The position numbers and the translations under genes are program-made. DNA of 64,000 nucleotides, from positions 62,001 to 126,000 of the forward strand of contig NZ_QNVT01000002.1 of assembly GCF_003385515.1 (NCBI RefSeq), read 5' to 3'. Source of the DNA: Chryseobacterium pennae. GTDB lineage: Bacteria; Bacteroidota; Bacteroidia; Flavobacteriales; Weeksellaceae. Below the pieces are notes generated by a model. The model saw only the letters and a program-made list of their open reading frames with translations. It did no database searches and had not been told where the DNA came from. This document shows, in pieces, positions 61,432 to 64,000 of the stretch. Numbering within the stretch: position 1 is the stretch's first letter; each line of letters starts with the position of its first letter.

Positions 61432-61484
61432 GTCATTTCCATAGGAATCTAAACTACACTTTGGAGAGATACTTTTAGCATGAC
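61432..61484. repeat. Imperfect hairpin repeat between permease and small membrane gene
   Basis: GTCAT...GGAATCT and AGATAC...ATGAC flank the string CTACACTTTGGAGAG. The same CTACACTTTGGAGAGA-type core is one I recognise as frequent in flavobacterial intergenic DNA. The 237-bp gap 61303-61539 also holds a GCGAAGACGCAAA string near 61318. Neither is obviously coding. Confidence 0.4.
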
Positions 61485-61539
61485 GAAAATAGGCTGAAAA
61501 ACAAACTCAGTTATTAAATCCCCAATAGTAATTCAAACT

Positions 61540-61827
61540 ATGAAAATTAGAATATCCCAAAAACAATTGATTATTGCACACATAGCTTTGTTTGCAATAA
61601 GTTTTGCTTTTTTGGAGTATTCTAAAATGTTCAGAATGAATGAAGAATTACATTGGATTTATTCTTGGGGCCATAACTGGTGGCTAATGGTTGCTTTTCC
61701 TTGTCTTCTTTTGGGATCTCTCATTTTAGGAGGCTATAGTTTATGGAAAATCAATAAAAATAAACTTCTATATTTCTTATTTAGTATTCTTCCTTTTATT
61801 ATTTTTTTAACTCTCCTTTCTTTTTAA
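61540..61827 (+). CDS. Small three-helix membrane protein between ABC transporter genes
   Basis: 95 residues with three hydrophobic segments (IAHIALFAISFAFLEY; WWLMVAFPCLLLGSLILGGYSLW; LLYFLFSILPFIIFLTLLSF). No known domain recognised. Only 2 bp separate its stop from the ATPase start, so the two are coupled. It might modulate the iron-type transporter, but the permease is 237 bp upstream, so it may also belong to a second promoter. Confidence 0.6.
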   Translation: MKIRISQKQLIIAHIALFAISFAFLEYSKMFRMNEELHWIYSWGHNWWLMVAFPCLLLGSLILGGYSLWKINKNKLLYFLFSILPFIIFLTLLSF

Positions 61828-61829
61828 AC

Positions 61830-62753
61830 ATGCACCTACAGATCAAACAAGCTAACATAGGATACAATAAAACATTAATTTCAAATGCTAATGCAGGATT
61901 GAAACTTGGTGATGTTTGCTTGTTGATTGGAAATAACGGAGTTGGAAAAACAACTTTAATCAAATCTATTCTTCACCAGATTTCATTATTGGGTGGGGAA
62001 ATCTTAATTAATAGCAAGAATGTAAAAAAGCTGTCTGTAAAAGAAATTGCAGAGAATATTGCTATTGTATTTTCAAAGTCTGTTGTTCCACAGCATTATA
62101 CAGTTGAGGATCTTATTTCGTTGGGAAAATACATCTACTACCCTTTTTATTTTGAATTAAAAAAGGAAGATCGTGAAGAGATAGCCCATATTATTGAAGA
62201 ACTGGATCTTGAACAATATAAATATACGCTCCTTAAGAATCTTTCGGATGGGAACCTTCAGAAAGCATTTATCGGACGTGCCATCACCCAGAACTCCCCT
62301 ATCATTATTCTGGATGAGCCTACCACCCATTTGGATGAAAAAAATAAGATTATTATCCTTAAAACTTTAAGGAGACTGGCCAAGGAACAGAATAAACTTA
62401 TTCTGTTTTCTTCACACGACTGGCGCCTGGCTAAGGAATTTGCAGATAAAATATGGTATGTAAAAGATTCACAGCTTCATTCAGGAATTGTGGAAGATAT
62501 ATTACTTCAGCATGATGAACTCACCAATGCCTCATTATTTCAAATGAACGAGAATTTTATTCCACCACATATTTCTGCACCACAGGTTCAGAAGGAAATG
62601 CTCTATTCTTTGCTTCAAAAAAACTTCTCAAAAGACCTTTCTTCTCTTAATTTTGAATTTCAGGATGGTTTTTGGGTAATTACTAACGATTCGCTGAAAC
62701 AACAATGCGAATCCTTTGAAGAAATCATAAATTTCATTGGAAACATTTACTAA
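61830..62753 (+). CDS. ABC transporter ATP-binding protein (FecE/BtuD-like)
   Basis: 307 residues. Walker A GNNGVGKTTL (34-43), signature LSDGNLQK, Walker B PIIILDEPTTHLD, H-loop SSHDWRL. The subfamily of the FecCD-partner ATPases is supported by the YTVEDLISLGKYIYYPF segment. A C-terminal extension of about 70 residues follows the usual domain. It powers uptake with the permease at 60331. The gene is the last of the run before the MarR operator region. Confidence 0.9.
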   Translation: MHLQIKQANIGYNKTLISNANAGLKLGDVCLLIGNNGVGKTTLIKSILHQISLLGGEILINSKNVKKLSVKEIAENIAIVFSKSVVPQHYTVEDLISLGKYIYYPFYFELKKEDREEIAHIIEELDLEQYKYTLLKNLSDGNLQKAFIGRAITQNSPIIILDEPTTHLDEKNKIIILKTLRRLAKEQNKLILFSSHDWRLAKEFADKIWYVKDSQLHSGIVEDILLQHDELTNASLFQMNENFIPPHISAPQVQKEMLYSLLQKNFSKDLSSLNFEFQDGFWVITNDSLKQQCESFEEIINFIGNIY

Positions 62754-62779
62754 TCAATAGTTTTCTTTACTTATTTCAC

Positions 62780-62799
62780 ATACTATGCATGCATAGTAT
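62780..62799. promoter_or_regulatory. Perfect 20-bp palindrome, candidate MarR operator 1
   Basis: ATACTATGCATGCATAGTAT. A second copy with one mismatch lies 83 bp downstream (centre to centre), directly before the MarR gene. Confidence 0.7.
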
Positions 62800-62861
62800 T
62801 ATGCAAATCATACAATTTAACTCATTTATTATCAGGTTATTAACAAAATTTAACTTTAATA

Positions 62862-62883
62862 AATACTATGCATGCATAATATT
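62862..62883. promoter_or_regulatory. Candidate MarR operator 2
   Basis: 22-bp near-perfect palindrome (arms AATACTATGCA and TGCATAATATT, one mismatch) ending 3 bases before the -7 box, so it covers the -33 region of the MarR promoter. Confidence 0.7.
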
Positions 62884-62886
62884 TAC

Positions 62887-62894
62887 TAAATTTG
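62887..62894 (+). promoter_or_regulatory. -7 box of the MarR/hydroxyacyl-CoA dehydrogenase promoter
   Basis: TAAATTTG, a full TAnnTTTG match, 21 bases before the ATG at 62916. The TTG at 62892 that opens the longest frame is inside this box and is not a likely start. Confidence 0.6.
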
Positions 62895-62915
62895 GGTAAA
62901 ACCATTGGCGCAAAA

Positions 62916-63371
62916 ATGATGGATAATAATAAGGAAAAAATAGAAAACGTAGATTTAATTTTAAAACAGACCTGGTTGGCTGTTTCTAAAATGTACACAG
63001 AATTGGCTCAGGAACATGATTCCACGGCAGTACAAGCACTTACCCTTCTTAAAATTGATCCCAAAGAAGGAACGCGAAGTACGAATCTTGGACCTAAAAT
63101 GGCCATAGAACCCACTTCCCTAACGAGAATCATTAAACTTCTGGAAGATAACGGATACATCTATAAGGAGAAAACCACCACAGATAAAAGAGAGGTGATT
63201 ATCAAACTTACAGACAAAGGCTTAAACTCCAGAAATATGTCTAAGGAAGTTGTTGTCAATTTCAATAAAAAAGTAATGGAAAAGATCAGCCCGGAAAAGA
63301 TGGATACTTTTAAAGATGTGATGACTGAGATTATGAAGATTGCAAATGAACTCCTCAATAACAGAAAATAA
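62916..63371 (+). CDS. MarR family transcriptional regulator of a fatty-acid-degradation-type operon
   Basis: 151 residues from ATG 62916 (an adjacent ATG at 62919 is equally good). MarR core: TAVQALTLLKIDPKEGTRSTNLGPKMAIEPTSLTRIIKLLEDNGYIYKEKTTTDKREVIIKLTDKG, with the TSLTR recognition helix and the D-K-R-E wing. Two large palindromes in its own promoter suggest autorepression. It is followed 53 bp downstream by a 3-hydroxyacyl-CoA dehydrogenase gene, so the likely regulon is beta-oxidation with an acyl-CoA as inducer. Confidence 0.87.
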   Translation: MMDNNKEKIENVDLILKQTWLAVSKMYTELAQEHDSTAVQALTLLKIDPKEGTRSTNLGPKMAIEPTSLTRIIKLLEDNGYIYKEKTTTDKREVIIKLTDKGLNSRNMSKEVVVNFNKKVMEKISPEKMDTFKDVMTEIMKIANELLNNRK

Positions 63372-63424
63372 ATTATCATGAACTGTATGGTTCATGTAAC
63401 CTTATAAATAATAAAAAAATAGAT

Positions 63425-64000
63425 ATGAAAAGAAGAATCAAACATGTAACGGTTCTTGGTTCAGGAATTATGGGTAGCGGTATTGCAGCTCACTTCGCCA
63501 ACATTGGTGTGGAAGTGTCACTTTTGGATATTGTACCTTTTGAATTGTCTGAAGCTGAACAGAAAAAAGGTTTGACTAAAGAAGATAAGGCAGTAAGAAA
63601 CAGAATTGCTACCGAAAACTTCGAAAAACTGAAAAAAGCAAGCCCTGCACTTCTTTATTCACCAAAGTTTGCAGATAGAATCAAAGTTGGAAACTTCGAT
63701 GATGATTTACCAAAAATTAAAAATACAGACTGGATTATTGAAGTAGTAGTAGAAAGACTTGACATTAAAAAGTCTGTATACGAAAAAATTGAACAGTTCA
63801 GAAAACCGGGAACACTAATTTCTTCCAATACTTCAGGGATTCCAATCCACTTCTTGACAGAAGGAAGAAGCGAAGACTTCAAAAAATACTTTGCAGGAAC
63901 TCACTTTTTCAACCCGGTAAGATATCTTCCTCTTCTTGAGATTATTCCAACAAACGATACAGATCCGGAAATCATAGACTTCTATATGAACTATGGTGCT
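63425..64000 (+). CDS. 3-hydroxyacyl-CoA dehydrogenase, N-terminal part (gene runs off window)
   Basis: 192 codons to the window edge, still open. The NAD-binding Rossmann start is clear (HVTVLGSGIMGSGIAAHFANIGVEVSLLDI), followed by IIEVVVERLDIKKSVYEKIE, ISSNTSGIPI and FAGTHFFNPVRYLPLLEIIP, diagnostic for FadB/FadJ-type hydroxyacyl-CoA dehydrogenases. It oxidises 3-hydroxyacyl-CoA in fatty-acid beta-oxidation. In Bacteroidota the gene commonly leads an operon with thiolase and acyl-CoA dehydrogenase; these would be past base 64000. Confidence 0.92.
   Translation, partial: MKRRIKHVTVLGSGIMGSGIAAHFANIGVEVSLLDIVPFELSEAEQKKGLTKEDKAVRNRIATENFEKLKKASPALLYSPKFADRIKVGNFDDDLPKIKNTDWIIEVVVERLDIKKSVYEKIEQFRKPGTLISSNTSGIPIHFLTEGRSEDFKKYFAGTHFFNPVRYLPLLEIIPTNDTDPEIIDFYMNYGA

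Overview
The window is ordinary chromosomal sequence from a low-GC Bacteroidota, most likely a Chryseobacterium or close Weeksellaceae relative. The main reasons are a type IX secretion gene (porQ), a secreted protein with a T9SS C-terminal sorting domain, a lipoprotein BamA paralog of the TamL type, a fused ResB-CcsA cytochrome c maturation protein, the order pyrH-frr next to porQ-cmk, and promoters of the Bacteroidota form TTTG-N17..20-TAnnTTTG. The genus is an inference from protein character. The phylum is much safer.

Layout. 1-7.5 kb: AraC regulator divergent from an MFS exporter, a DUF2255 protein, an NlpC/P60 lipoprotein with a LytTR regulator, several secreted or lipoprotein unknowns, and a YddG-type amino-acid exporter. 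7.5-14.6 kb (all minus strand): the most unusual block. A LysM-like protein, a DUF4280 PAAR-like protein and a 929-residue multidomain protein with two predicted peptidoglycan-degrading domains are followed, with a 1-base stop/start overlap, by a lipoprotein, then a second lipoprotein, then a truncated DUF6882-like gene and an SH3-domain remnant. I read it as a contractile-injection (T6SS-like) effector module with candidate periplasmic immunity lipoproteins and eroded genes at its 3' edge. 15-21 kb: tRNA-Ala(GGC), a HEAT-like/zinc-site protein, a TonB-dependent receptor and unknowns. 21-30 kb: a GNAT-MarR-GNAT operon with a palindromic operator, a complete RND tripartite efflux operon (regulator, adaptor, pump, outer-membrane channel), another GNAT gene and a 193-bp inverted-repeat element.

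30-42 kb: lysine catabolism (L-lysine 6-transaminase plus the matching aldehyde dehydrogenase), a small membrane protein missed by length cut-offs, an RCC1-repeat T9SS cargo protein, SPFH and Arc-like genes, CcsBA, and a Crp/Fnr regulator with a signal-peptide-bearing isochorismatase-family hydrolase. 42-54.6 kb: envelope and housekeeping genes: ftsK, lolA, lptF/G-type permease, a KAS III-like synthase, frr, pyrH, porQ, cmk, and a YtxH/holin-like stress-type cluster. 54.6-64 kb: TrmH-type methyltransferase divergent from tamL, SanA/YdcF, a ferredoxin-type reductase, a TlpA lipoprotein with a FecCD-type permease and ATPase, and finally a MarR regulator with a duplicated 20-bp palindrome in front of a 3-hydroxyacyl-CoA dehydrogenase gene that runs off the window.

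No CRISPR array, rRNA, transposase or integrase was seen. Intergenic DNA carries several short inverted-repeat elements that look dispersed. Many open frames begin at TTG: some of these I trimmed to an internal ATG, but porQ and the RCC1 gene appear to use TTG genuinely.
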